Of a stretch of 40,293 nucleotides of DNA, positions 1 to 8,847 are shown piece by piece; the stretch's first letter is position 1, and each line of letters begins with the position of its first letter. Both the position numbers and the translations under genes were made by a program. Source of the stretch: an uncultured Lachnospiraceae bacterium (lineage in GTDB: Bacteria; Bacillota; Clostridia; Lachnospirales; Lachnospiraceae); NCBI GenBank assembly GCA_910588655.1, contig CAJUPJ010000034.1:1-40293 (forward strand). Direction: 5' to 3'. The notes beneath the pieces are model-generated. The model was given only the letters and a program-made list of their open reading frames with translations. It did no database searches and was not told the DNA's origin.

Positions 1-9
1 CAAGGACTT

Positions 10-1473
10 CTACATATCTCGCCTTTGTAGTCCCACTATAGTCTCCACATGCCCCGTATGCGGAAACATATCCACACAGCACACTCTCCTGATACTATAC
101 CCATACTTTTGCATCTCTGCAATATCCCTTGCCAGGCTTGTTGGTTTACAGGAAATATAAACCATCGCTGGAATTTTTATTTCCTCACATATTTTTTTTA
201 ACGCCTTAGGATTTACCCCTTCCCTTGGAGGGTCAAGTATTATAAAACCAGGCTTCTCATCAATTTCTTCCAGAACTTCCAGCACATCACCTGCTATAAA
301 TTCACAATTCCCAAGTCCATTATATTCTGCATTTTGTTTTGCTGCTTCTACTGCTTCTTCTACTATTTCAATACCTGTTACCTTTTTCGCTACAGGTGCA
401 ATTATTTGTGCTATTGTACCAGTACCGCTATATAAGTCAAAAACTGTTTTATCTTCCAAAAAATTATCTGTCTTATTATCTATTTCATTACCCTGCCCAT
501 AAGCTGGTTTTCCATATATGTAATTTCTTGCACAGCTGTACAATACTTCTGCACCTTTTGTATTTGTCTGGAAAAATGAAAACACTGATATCTTGAATTC
601 CAACCCGAGTATTTCTTCTGTAATCCAGTCTTTTCCGAAAATAATATGTGTTTCATCACTTTTTACTACATCACCCAGACCATTATTAATAATATGAAGA
701 AAGCCTGTAATCCTGCCCTCCAGTACGAGATGTTGTAATTCCAGCCCAAGTCCATAAAGACAATCTCCATGCATATAATTTTCCAGTCCTGATGCTGTTA
801 CAAGTGCCACAAGTATCTCCCCTGTTGATGCTGAACGGCGCACAAGCAAGTGACGCAATATGCCTGTATGTGTATTTTTATTATAATGTGGTATATTTAT
901 TTTTAGAAAATACTCTCTTATACAGTCTAAAATCTTGGAATAATCATTATTCACAATTTTACATCCAGATGCATTTATTATATCATGTATGCTTCCTTTT
1001 TTATGAAGTCCAAGCGAAAGCGGGCCTCCCTTGTATTCATCACCAAACGAAAATTCCATTTTATTCCTGTAACTCCATATACATGGACTTGAAAATATTC
1101 CATCAAAAATATAAGAATTTTCTCCAGCCACACTATCAATAAGCTTTAATACCTGGTTTTTCTTCAATTCAAGCTGGACCTCGTATGGCAACGTCTGGTA
1201 ACTACACCCGCCACATATACCAAAGTTTGCACATGCAGGTTTTGCTGTTTCAGATAAAGATTTACCAATAACTTCAAGCAGACGCCCTTTACATTTTCCA
1301 GCACGTGCTTTTTGTAAAATATATTTTACTGTCTGTCCAGGAAGTGCGCCTTTTACTACAACATGATACTCATTTACAATCCCATCTTTATCCGTTTCCT
1401 TTGTCAAAACTACTGCCTTGTCTGGAAAATTAATATCTATAACAGTACCTTCATATATTTGTCCCTTCTTCAT
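10..1473 (-). CDS. rlmD: 23S rRNA (uracil-5-)-methyltransferase, RlmD/TrmA family
   Basis: SAM-dependent methyltransferase expected to make 5-methyluridine in RNA, most likely 23S rRNA. The 487 residues fit the family. A TRAM-like RNA-binding domain covers about residues 1-60. An Fe-S cluster motif is visible at C81, C87 and C90, with a probable fourth ligand at C171. The SAM-binding loop FDLYSGTGT lies near 345-353, the DPPR motif at 414-417, and the catalytic nucleophile C442 sits in ISCKPTSLARD. An ATG start follows a GGGGGA ribosome binding site. The stop codon is complete, 9 bases inside the window edge. Many Firmicutes carry several paralogues of this family (RlmCD, RlmD, TrmA-like), so the exact target base is inferred, not shown. 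The fold and reaction are secure. Confidence 0.93.
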   Translation of the reverse strand: MKKGQIYEGTVIDINFPDKAVVLTKETDKDGIVNEYHVVVKGALPGQTVKYILQKARAGKCKGRLLEVIGKSLSETAKPACANFGICGGCSYQTLPYEVQLELKKNQVLKLIDSVAGENSYIFDGIFSSPCIWSYRNKMEFSFGDEYKGGPLSLGLHKKGSIHDIINASGCKIVNNDYSKILDCIREYFLKINIPHYNKNTHTGILRHLLVRRSASTGEILVALVTASGLENYMHGDCLYGLGLELQHLVLEGRITGFLHIINNGLGDVVKSDETHIIFGKDWITEEILGLEFKISVFSFFQTNTKGAEVLYSCARNYIYGKPAYGQGNEIDNKTDNFLEDKTVFDLYSGTGTIAQIIAPVAKKVTGIEIVEEAVEAAKQNAEYNGLGNCEFIAGDVLEVLEEIDEKPGFIILDPPREGVNPKALKKICEEIKIPAMVYISCKPTSLARDIAEMQKYGYSIRRVCCVDMFPHTGHVETIVGLQRRDM

Positions 1474-1699
1474 ATATCCCCCGTCCAGATTTTTTACTTT
1501 ATTTGTATGACTGTTGCAATATATATGCTTTCTGTCTGCCCTGTAATTTCTTTTAATAAATGTTTGGTTATAAATAATTTTTATTAACCATTATTATTTG
1601 TTATTATTTTTTATTATTTATTATTGTTTTTTATTCTTAGTAAATTTATATAACATAAACATTCTTTACTGTGGCATATCTTTTTAAATTAACCAGAAA

Positions 1700-2845
1700 T
1701 TAATTAATAGTTGAAACATTTCCCAGGACAACTAATTTATTGGCAAATTCACTTATGCTTGCAAGTGCATTTCCCACTTCCGGCTGGTTTAAGTTCCCTT
1801 CTATATCTACAAAAAACCTGTATTCCCAGTTTCTGTTTTCTATTGGTCTTGACTCTATTTTTGTAAGGTTTAAACCATTATAATAGAAATTTGAAAGCAT
1901 GTTGTACAGCGCCCCTGCCTGGTGCTTTATTTCAAATGAAAGGCTTATTTTACCTGCATCTGGCAAAAATATCTTCTGGTTGGAAATTATTATAAAACGT
2001 GTATAATTCATACTTTCATGGTTTACTTGTTCTTTTATTATATCAAGCCCGAAAATCCCTGCCGCACGCGTACTTGAGATTGCTGCCTGTGATTTATCAC
2101 CATCTTCTGCAACCTTTTTTGCTGCTGCAGATGTGCTTGAATATGTTTTAGTTGAAATTTGCAGATGGTTCTCAAAAAATTTTGAACACTGCATAAGTCC
2201 CTGTGGATGTGAATACACAGTTTTAATATCTTCAAGTTTTGTTCCAGGCACGCCTACAAGTGCCTGTTCAACTTTTATCACATGTTCTGCAACTATAGTT
2301 ATATCATAATCAAGAAGTAAATCATAAATATCTGCTATCCCGCCTGTTGAAGTATTCTCAATAGGAAGCACACCAAACTTTGCTTCACCATTGGCAACTG
2401 TTTCCATTACCTCTTTAAAAGTGCTTTTATTTAATGCTGTTATATCCTTACCAAACACCTCTTCCATTGCTTGTTCTGTATAAGCGCCATGTTCACCAAA
2501 ACACACAATCCTTGTATCAGAATCAGTGTCAAATGAATTTACCTGCCGGAAAATCTGTTTTAATTCATTTTCAGTTCCAAGAACCTGGTACTGGTATTTG
2601 CGGCTTATTGACATAATTTGCCTGAATAAATCTTCTATTCCCGTTTTATTAAATTCATTATCTGAAAGCCCTCTTAATGTTTTTAACTTTTCTTCTTCAC
2701 GTACAGGGTCATAAACCTTTTTACCTGTACTTCTCTTATATGCGGCAACATCTGTAGCAACTTTCATTCTTTCTTCAAATAATTCTGCAATCTGCCTGTC
2801 TATTTTATCAATTTTATCTCTGCTTTCCTTTAAATCAACAACCAT
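1700..2845 (-). CDS. pheA: Bifunctional chorismate mutase / prephenate dehydratase (P-protein)
   Basis: Catalyses chorismate to prephenate and prephenate to phenylpyruvate, the committed steps to phenylalanine. Residues about 5-85 are an AroQ-type helical chorismate mutase (RDKIDKIDRQIAELFEERM, with a KKVYDPVRE segment). Residues about 112-285 are prephenate dehydratase, with FGEHGAYTEQA and the catalytic TRF motif at 282-284. Residues about 300-380 are an ACT regulatory domain with GALYNML and the ESRP motif (331-334) known to bind phenylalanine, so feedback inhibition is expected. Length 381 is normal for the fusion. The start follows GGTGG. It stands alone; its upstream region holds an AT-rich tandem repeat, and I saw no T-box or attenuator there. 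Confidence 0.95.
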   Translation of the reverse strand: MVVDLKESRDKIDKIDRQIAELFEERMKVATDVAAYKRSTGKKVYDPVREEEKLKTLRGLSDNEFNKTGIEDLFRQIMSISRKYQYQVLGTENELKQIFRQVNSFDTDSDTRIVCFGEHGAYTEQAMEEVFGKDITALNKSTFKEVMETVANGEAKFGVLPIENTSTGGIADIYDLLLDYDITIVAEHVIKVEQALVGVPGTKLEDIKTVYSHPQGLMQCSKFFENHLQISTKTYSSTSAAAKKVAEDGDKSQAAISSTRAAGIFGLDIIKEQVNHESMNYTRFIIISNQKIFLPDAGKISLSFEIKHQAGALYNMLSNFYYNGLNLTKIESRPIENRNWEYRFFVDIEGNLNQPEVGNALASISEFANKLVVLGNVSTIN

Positions 2846-2908
2846 TTTACCACCATTTCCTGTATTTATCTTTTCCTTTTTCGCATATTATACATATTAC
2901 AATTTAAT

Positions 2909-2996
2909 TATAATATTTTATGTTTTTAATTATAATATTTTACATTTTCACTTGTAATATTTTACATTTTCACTTGTAATATTTTATATCCTTACT
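2909..2996. repeat. 22-bp AT-rich tandem repeat, about four copies
   Basis: Copies start at 2909, 2931, 2953 and 2975. Consensus TGTAATATTTTACATTTTCA then CT. The second and third copies differ at one base; the first and fourth diverge in the second half. It fills most of the 307-base gap between pheA and the NUDIX gene, and the rest of that gap is simple AT-rich sequence with no gene. The period is close to two helical turns, so phased A/T tracts may bend the DNA near the pheA promoter; that is inference. Confidence 0.8.
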
Positions 2997-3152
2997 TTTT
3001 AGCATTTTATATTTTACTTATTTACATGTTTATATTTAAAATTTTTTATATGCCAAATTTTTATCTTTTCTTTTTTGCTTGTTACTTTATCTTACTTATA
3101 TATTATTTTATATATGTTTTTTATCTGTTTTCTATAATACATTAATATATAA

Positions 3153-4019
3153 TTACCTGTAAAGCTTCCCATAAAAAAACTGCTCCTGGAAGTAAATATC
3201 CCCTAAGATTTTTTCATCAGGTATATCATTTCCATCAAGTGATACAATCCATTTATCTTCTACATCATTAAACCTGTGGAATACTGCTATTACTTTTCCC
3301 TTATATGTATCTAATGGCTTTTCTGTTCCAAATACATAAACATCCTGCTCTGCCCCGTCCCCTGCAAAAACACCGTCTACATAACCATAGTTTACAGGAT
3401 ATACCATCTCCTTATGACTTGGATGCCGTGAACCAGCAGGACGGTCAATCCTGCCTGAAACCATTTTACCAATAATACTGCTGTAGTCTGGTGTATATGC
3501 ACTATCTGGCGTATATTCTTTGAATACAGTAAAAAAGTAATCCAGTGTTTCTACAAATTCACCTTTATCATACATATGCCTAATTTCCTCTGGTGATGCC
3601 CAGCGGCAGTCTGCTACTTCTGCAGTTAATGCATTTTCAAGCGATGGCTCTCCATTATATTCAAAAAGCCATACATCCATTATATCATTGAATTTTTTTC
3701 CGTCAATTTCCTCACGTATTTTACTAAATACCAGCTTTCCGTTTTCTTTTTGTAAATCAATTCCAACTTCTTCTTTTACTTCCCTGATTGCACCTTCAAG
3801 GCTGTCCTCACCCTTTATAACAGAACCGCCAGTGCTCTCCCAGATTAACGGATATGTTGGACGGTCTGCTGCCCTTTTTGATATAAGGTATTCACCTTTG
3901 CTGTTTCTTATCCAGACATGTACAACCAGATGGAATAAACCATCTGGCAGTTCTTCGCCACGTACATGTTCCTTTCCTGTTTTTTCTCTGTATTTTGTAT
4001 ATAAATCCCATTTCTCCAT
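3153..4019 (-). CDS. NUDIX hydrolase fused to a soluble pyrophosphatase-like domain
   Basis: Two-domain protein of 288 residues. The N-terminal half (about 1-165) is a NUDIX hydrolase of the kind seen with isopentenyl-diphosphate isomerase-like proteins; the full NUDIX box G-x5-E-x7-RE-V-x-EE-x-G-I is present, beginning GSVIKGE. The C-terminal part (about 185-288) resembles small clostridial family I inorganic pyrophosphatases: YPVNYGYVDG, then DGAEQDV in place of the usual DGDPxDV, then NDVEDKWIV. The middle aspartate of the DGDxxD metal site is alanine here, so activity of this half is uncertain. The substrate is unknown: a nucleoside-diphosphate derivative whose released PPi or phosphate is processed by the second domain is a reasonable guess. 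Start follows AAAGGG. Confidence 0.85.
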   Translation of the reverse strand: MEKWDLYTKYREKTGKEHVRGEELPDGLFHLVVHVWIRNSKGEYLISKRAADRPTYPLIWESTGGSVIKGEDSLEGAIREVKEEVGIDLQKENGKLVFSKIREEIDGKKFNDIMDVWLFEYNGEPSLENALTAEVADCRWASPEEIRHMYDKGEFVETLDYFFTVFKEYTPDSAYTPDYSSIIGKMVSGRIDRPAGSRHPSHKEMVYPVNYGYVDGVFAGDGAEQDVYVFGTEKPLDTYKGKVIAVFHRFNDVEDKWIVSLDGNDIPDEKILGDIYFQEQFFYGKLYR

Positions 4020-4103
4020 TCTGTTGCCCTTTCTATTTATGCTGCCAGTAATTTACCAAAACCAGCAGCATGAAAAATTTCTTGTATTTAATATTCTCAA
4101 ATT

Positions 4104-5483
4104 TTATGCATCTTTAAGAAATGCCACATAACATTTCTTTGTCTCATATATATCTGCTTTACTTGTAATTTCCCAAGGTGCATGCATATTTAAAACTGCC
4201 ACACCACAATCAATTACTTCCATTCCATAAAGTGAAAGTATATATGCAATAGTACCGCCACCGCCAACATCTACTTTGCCAAGCTCTGCCATCTGGTAAT
4301 TTACATTATTATCATCCATAATACTGCGGAGTACTGCAAGATATTCTGCATTTGCATCATTAGAGCCTGACTTGCCGCGGCTTCCTGTAAATTTACTAAA
4401 TACTACACCTTTTCCACAATATGAAGAATTTTTCTTTTCAAATGCATCTGCAAATAATGGGTCATATGCTGCATTTACATCAGAAGAAAGCATCCTGCTG
4501 TTTTTAAGACAGCGCTTTAACTTTAATTCTGAATAGCTGCCTTCAAGGTTAACCAGTTCTGCAACTGCATTTTCAAAGAAACGGGACTGCATACCTGTTG
4601 CACCAACACTTCCTATCTCTTCTTTATCAACAAGCAGGCAGCAGGATGTCTTGTCCACATTTTCCATTTCAAGCATTGCTGCAAGTGAAGTATATGCACA
4701 CACCCTGTCATCCTGTCCATAAGAAATAACCATGCTTCTGTCAAGCCCAAGTTCACGCGCCCTGCCTGCTGGCACAATTTCCAGTTCAGCAGACATAAAA
4801 TCTTCTTCTTCAATACCATAAGAATTCTTAAGGATTTTTATTATATTTTCTTTTACAGCGTCTTTCTCTTCATCATTAAGCGGAATGCTTCCAATTAAAA
4901 GGTCAAGTTTCTCACCCTCTATAACTTTAGCTGCCTTCTTGTCCATCTGTTCACCTGCAAGGTGTATAAGAAGGTCTGTAATACAAAAAACAGGGTCATT
5001 TTCATTTTCACCTATACAGATTTCTATTTTGCTTCCATCTTTCTTTACTACAACACCATGTATTGCAAGCGGTATAGTTACCCACTGGTATTTTTTAATT
5101 CCACCATAATAATGTGTGTCAAAATACGCAAGCCCGCTTTCTTCATATAACGGGTTCTGCTTTATATCTATACGTGGTGAATCAATATGCGCACCAAGAA
5201 TATTTAACCCCTCTTCCAGCGGTTTCTTTCCAATATTAAATAAAATTACTGATTTAGACATGCAGGAAGCATATATTTTATCACCTGTCTTAAGCGGCTT
5301 TCCAGCAGCTATTGCATCTTCAATTGAAATATACCCTTTCTCTTTTGCGAGTTTTATAACTTCACTGGTACACTCCCTTTCAGTTTTGCAGTCTGACAAA
5401 AAGTCCTGGTAACTGCTGCAAAGTGCTTCAAGTTCTTTTAAATCTGCCTCACTATAATCTTTCCATGCATTTTTTCTTTCCAT
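4104..5483 (-). CDS. M18 family metallo-aminopeptidase
   Basis: Cytosolic zinc aminopeptidase of the aspartyl-aminopeptidase (M18) family, removing N-terminal residues from peptides. Visible motifs include the metal-binding AHIDSPRID near residue 78, the catalytic DKEEIGSVGATG with general base and metal ligand glutamates, and the C-terminal metal histidine in LNMHAPWE. Length 459 agrees with the family. I start at the ATG at 5483 (MERKNAW), since the first 21 codons of the longer frame read like untranslated sequence and a GGAGG lies upstream, although its 12-base spacing is long. It is transcribed on its own or with the gene at 3153, 84 bases downstream. Confidence 0.93.
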   Translation of the reverse strand: MERKNAWKDYSEADLKELEALCSSYQDFLSDCKTERECTSEVIKLAKEKGYISIEDAIAAGKPLKTGDKIYASCMSKSVILFNIGKKPLEEGLNILGAHIDSPRIDIKQNPLYEESGLAYFDTHYYGGIKKYQWVTIPLAIHGVVVKKDGSKIEICIGENENDPVFCITDLLIHLAGEQMDKKAAKVIEGEKLDLLIGSIPLNDEEKDAVKENIIKILKNSYGIEEEDFMSAELEIVPAGRARELGLDRSMVISYGQDDRVCAYTSLAAMLEMENVDKTSCCLLVDKEEIGSVGATGMQSRFFENAVAELVNLEGSYSELKLKRCLKNSRMLSSDVNAAYDPLFADAFEKKNSSYCGKGVVFSKFTGSRGKSGSNDANAEYLAVLRSIMDDNNVNYQMAELGKVDVGGGGTIAYILSLYGMEVIDCGVAVLNMHAPWEITSKADIYETKKCYVAFLKDA

Positions 5484-5573
5484 AATATTTGTTATCCTCC
5501 ATTCCATAATACCATTATTTCCGATTATACACCTGTAAAGCCCCAATGTCTAATATTAATTGGATTTTTGTGG

Positions 5574-5609
5574 ATTTTCTATATACAGGTTATTTTCTGT
5601 ATACAGGTT
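5574..5609. repeat. 18-bp tandem duplication overlapping the ylbJ stop
   Basis: Two adjacent 18-base units, 5574-5591 and 5592-5609, of the form ATTTTCTRTATACAGGTT, differ at one position. The second ends inside the stop codon of the YlbJ gene. It looks like a recent slippage duplication with no obvious role. Confidence 0.75.
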
Positions 5610-6540
5610 AAAGAATAAATTTAAATATAACTGCCGACAACAAAGCAGCTATAACTGCCTGCCTGCATTTTGCAAATATATATTTTCTGTTTGAAAGCCC
5701 TGTGCCTATAAGTGTGCTTGATGTCTGTGCCACACTTGACATCCCGCCAAATGCACAAAATGCACTTGCAAGCATACATTTAATATATAATGACAGCCCT
5801 GTATTTGCAAGCACTTCACAGCCTGTTGTTATTTCGAGAATTCCTGACCCCGCAACTTTAATAATTTCACTGGATGTTACAATATTTTTCAGAAGTTCTG
5901 TAAGAATTGAAAATAATATTATATAACCGCCAACTTTAACCAGTGTAATTGCAGAACTTAATATGCTTTCATCCAGTGCCTCTATTAGAGGGTATCTTTT
6001 TTTTAATCCGCCAGGGTTTTGTTCATTATCCGCTGTACCTTCCAGTTTATTCCTTTCAAAAAACGCATTTATAAATGCTGACAGGTAAATTATAACCAGC
6101 ATTATCGCAGGCTGTTTAAGCCCTAAACACTTTATGCCTGTATATTCAAGCATAAACATAGGGCTTGCATTATTACAGAAACTAATAATATATTGTGCCT
6201 CATTCTTTGAAAATGCACCTGTTTTGTACATATCTGCAACTGTCTTTGCACCAAGCGGGTATCCAGAAAGCATACCTGTAATTGCAGGGTAACACCCGTT
6301 TTTTGAAATCCTGAAAACTTTGTGGAATACAGGATAAAACATATTGCTTATAAAACTTGTAACATCCAGCTTTATAAGCATTGTAGAAATAATCATAAAG
6401 GGGCATAAAGATGGTATTATAACATTAAACCAGAGTAAAAGCCCGTTTTCTGCACCTTTGCTGGAAATATCAGGGAATAATACAAAAAGCAGCACAAATA
6501 AAACTGATGCCACAATAAAGAACTTTCTCCTCATAAGCAC
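5608..6540 (-). CDS. ylbJ: Sporulation integral membrane protein YlbJ
   Basis: Polytopic membrane protein of 310 residues from the nucleoside-recognition/gate family; the YlbJ group is needed for spore formation in Bacillus. Seen here: an N-terminal hydrophobic segment (FFIVASVLFVLLFVLFPDI), the family segments LWFNVIIPSLCPFMIIS and GMLSGYPLGAKTVADMY, and CNNASPMF in the centre, then further membrane helices to the C-terminus. The likely initiator is the GTG at 6540, eight bases after AAGG; an ATG two codons on is the alternative. It supports a spore-forming host, as does the cortex hydrolase at 7605. Confidence 0.9.
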   Translation of the reverse strand: MLMRRKFFIVASVLFVLLFVLFPDISSKGAENGLLLWFNVIIPSLCPFMIISTMLIKLDVTSFISNMFYPVFHKVFRISKNGCYPAITGMLSGYPLGAKTVADMYKTGAFSKNEAQYIISFCNNASPMFMLEYTGIKCLGLKQPAIMLVIIYLSAFINAFFERNKLEGTADNEQNPGGLKKRYPLIEALDESILSSAITLVKVGGYIILFSILTELLKNIVTSSEIIKVAGSGILEITTGCEVLANTGLSLYIKCMLASAFCAFGGMSSVAQTSSTLIGTGLSNRKYIFAKCRQAVIAALLSAVIFKFIL

Positions 6541-6618
6541 ACTTTTAACCTTAAAATACAGCTTTACTTTATGCTATGATAAACTTATTGACATTATTCC
6601 TTGCCCTGTGCCTGTAAA

Positions 6619-7530
6619 TTACCAGAATTTTTTCTTTTTAAAATAATAAAGGCTTGCCGCTACAATTATTATACTTGCTGCTATTGTAACAGGATACGCA
6701 TACTGGTACTTTATTTCTGGCATATGTTCAAAATTCATCCCATACCAGCCCGCTATCAGTGTAAGCGGGAGAAATATAGTGGTTACAATTGTAAGTATTT
6801 TCATAACATCATTCTGTTTTATTTCAATTTCCGACTGGTATACATCCTGCACCTGCATTGCATATTCCCTTAACATCTGTGTTTCATCTGCAAGCTGTTC
6901 CATTTTGCTCTGGAACATATCAAAAGCTTTTATATCATTTTCATTAAAAAAACCATTCTCATTAGCGGCAAACTCTTTTGCTATGACTTTTAACTGTATA
7001 TAATAATGATAGAAACGTGATATCAGCTTTTTTAAATAAAGCATCCGGTAACTGAACTTTTCCGCCCTGCCCTCAAGAACATCTTCCTCTATTACCGCAA
7101 TATCCCTTTCAATTTTTTCCAGGAATAACAGGTCGCCATCAATAAATAACATTAAAAAATCATATATAAAACGCCCGGGACTATAATTTTTACGCAGCGG
7201 TCCTGCTGCAATTTTACTGGCAGCGTCCTTTGCTTCACCATCATCATCAAGTATAATTATCCGCTGGTTTGTTATATATATTGCAAATGTTATATCCCTG
7301 CCGCCTTTTATCTTTGACGGGACTTTAAATGTACCAAATATATAATCAAGATGAAGTTCCAGCCTGCATGAATACATTATGCCAGTCTTATGCCATATAC
7401 CCGATTTTTCACGCAGCTCCGGGCTTTCGTTCCATTCTGGAAACTTAGCTATACACAAACCGTTATTACTGTCCCAGAAATTTTTCTCCTCTATCTTTTG
7501 TATCCCGCTGCCAGTAATAATGTAGTACAC
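6619..7530 (-). CDS. CorA-like divalent cation transporter
   Basis: CorA/Alr1 family membrane protein, expected to move Mg2+ or a related divalent ion into the cell. About 235 residues of cytoplasmic helical domain precede two C-terminal membrane segments; the signature YGMNFEHMPE follows the first of these, and the second is AYPVTIAASIIIVAASLYYF, then a basic tail. Length (about 303) is typical. The ATG at 7536 is only one base from the AAAGGAG site, so I prefer the GTG at 7530, which sits seven bases from it. The gene lies between the YaaH-like and YlbJ genes, all in one direction, and could share their transcript. Confidence 0.9.
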   Translation of the reverse strand: MYYIITGSGIQKIEEKNFWDSNNGLCIAKFPEWNESPELREKSGIWHKTGIMYSCRLELHLDYIFGTFKVPSKIKGGRDITFAIYITNQRIIILDDDGEAKDAASKIAAGPLRKNYSPGRFIYDFLMLFIDGDLLFLEKIERDIAVIEEDVLEGRAEKFSYRMLYLKKLISRFYHYYIQLKVIAKEFAANENGFFNENDIKAFDMFQSKMEQLADETQMLREYAMQVQDVYQSEIEIKQNDVMKILTIVTTIFLPLTLIAGWYGMNFEHMPEIKYQYAYPVTIAASIIIVAASLYYFKKKKFW

Positions 7531-7604
7531 TTCCATGCTCCTTTCGCAATAAATCCGCAGTAAGATGGTTTTTACTTACTTAATGTTTATTAATATTTTA
7601 TTTA

Positions 7605-8747
7605 TTAGTCTTTTATAATATTAAAACGGCTTTCAAGAAGTACCCAGTTTGCAAGAAAAAGCCTCATTATCTGCCAGTATCCCATACCCCTTAGCCCAAA
7701 CTCTTCAAAAAGCGAAAACTTTGTGTTCATGCTCCTGACATCTTCAAACCATACTTCATGCCTTATTCCATCCGCTACATAATTAAAGTATGGTGACTGG
7801 GCTGTTTCATCAAAAAATATCTGTGCACCATTAGCAGCCGCAATCTCTACAGCTTCAATATTGCCAATAGTAGTTGCTGCTGTTTCACCCTGCACATATG
7901 GCAAAGGCCAGTCATATCCATAATTTGGTATTCCAAGGTCTAATTTATTACGGGGTATCTGTGTTACTGCATATTCAACAACCTGCCTTACTTTGTTTAT
8001 CGGGGCAACAGCCATAGGTTCACTGTATTTATACCCCCATTCATATGTCATTAACAGGCAGCTGTTTGCTGCTGCCCCAAGCCCTCCATAATCCTTCCCC
8101 TCATATAAAAGACCTTTCTGGCCTGATGAAGTTTTTGGTGCAAGCGCTACTGACACCCAGTAGCCATATACATTAAGTTCCCTTGTCATTCTTGCTACAA
8201 ATGAAGTAAATAAGTCCCTGTCCTCTGCTTTTATATACTCAAAATCAATATCAAGCCCCCGGAAACCCTTTGCATCAAGCGTACCAAGTGACTGGCTTAT
8301 AAGGTTCTCCTGTGCGCTGTCACTTCTTACAAGGGCAGAAATAAGGTTATTGTTAAATCTTCCATATTCATCCATTGGCGTAAGTGTAAGCATAGGTGAT
8401 GTGCCAAATTCCAGTGCTGCATTTATCATTACTGTATCATCCTGGGAAGGAGGTATTAAATCTCCTTCTTCACTAAACCCATAAGAAAAGACTGATAAAT
8501 CTGTAAGATAAGGAAGTGTTGTCTGTAATACCTTTGAATTAATATAAGGGTAAGCATACCCATTTACATTAACCTCCCTTTTATACTGCTGTAAACCATC
8601 CTGTACAGGTATTAAAAGTGCCTGCCCTATAACAAGCGGATAAGGATATGAAATCTGGTTCACAAATGCAATTTCGGTAGCAGGAACATTAAATTCACCT
8701 GCAATCCTGTCAATAGTGTCACCCTGTTTTACTACATATATTTCCAA
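7605..8747 (-). CDS. LysM-GH18 spore cortex hydrolase, YaaH/SleL type
   Basis: Glycoside hydrolase family 18 protein with one N-terminal LysM domain (about residues 1-47: VVKQGDTIDRIAGEFNVP, ending QALLIPV). This arrangement is that of YaaH/SleL, N-acetylglucosaminidases acting on spore cortex peptidoglycan at germination; SleL proteins often have two LysM domains, here there is one. The GH18 active site reads GLDIDFEY, with the catalytic glutamate in place. A conserved LTPMDEYGRF strand and YEWGYKYSEPMAVAPI follow. No signal peptide is visible, usual for this group. The start is a TTG (8747) six bases after GGAGG; the nearby upstream ATG is out of frame. Confidence 0.9.
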   Translation of the reverse strand: MEIYVVKQGDTIDRIAGEFNVPATEIAFVNQISYPYPLVIGQALLIPVQDGLQQYKREVNVNGYAYPYINSKVLQTTLPYLTDLSVFSYGFSEEGDLIPPSQDDTVMINAALEFGTSPMLTLTPMDEYGRFNNNLISALVRSDSAQENLISQSLGTLDAKGFRGLDIDFEYIKAEDRDLFTSFVARMTRELNVYGYWVSVALAPKTSSGQKGLLYEGKDYGGLGAAANSCLLMTYEWGYKYSEPMAVAPINKVRQVVEYAVTQIPRNKLDLGIPNYGYDWPLPYVQGETAATTIGNIEAVEIAAANGAQIFFDETAQSPYFNYVADGIRHEVWFEDVRSMNTKFSLFEEFGLRGMGYWQIMRLFLANWVLLESRFNIIKD

Positions 8748-8847
8748 AATACGCCTCCATGCCTTTATAAAGCTTCTGTTTTTATTAATATATTATGAAT
8801 AAATTTATCAGCTGTTCCTTTAATATGCCAGCGGGTGTTCCTGGATA

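Noticed and set aside
1474..1699. Gene or regulatory RNA in the gap between rlmD and pheA
   Set aside because: Only TTATT-type low-complexity sequence; no frame, hairpin with U-tract or riboswitch pattern.
2909..2996. CRISPR array
   Set aside because: Units abut each other with no spacers, and no cas genes are near.
2846..3152. T-box or Phe attenuator before pheA
   Set aside because: No T-box sequence, Phe-rich leader ORF or terminator could be found; the gap is AT-rich repeat.
5484..5546. Longer M18 aminopeptidase start
   Set aside because: The 21 extra residues do not look like the family N-terminus and lack a ribosome binding site.
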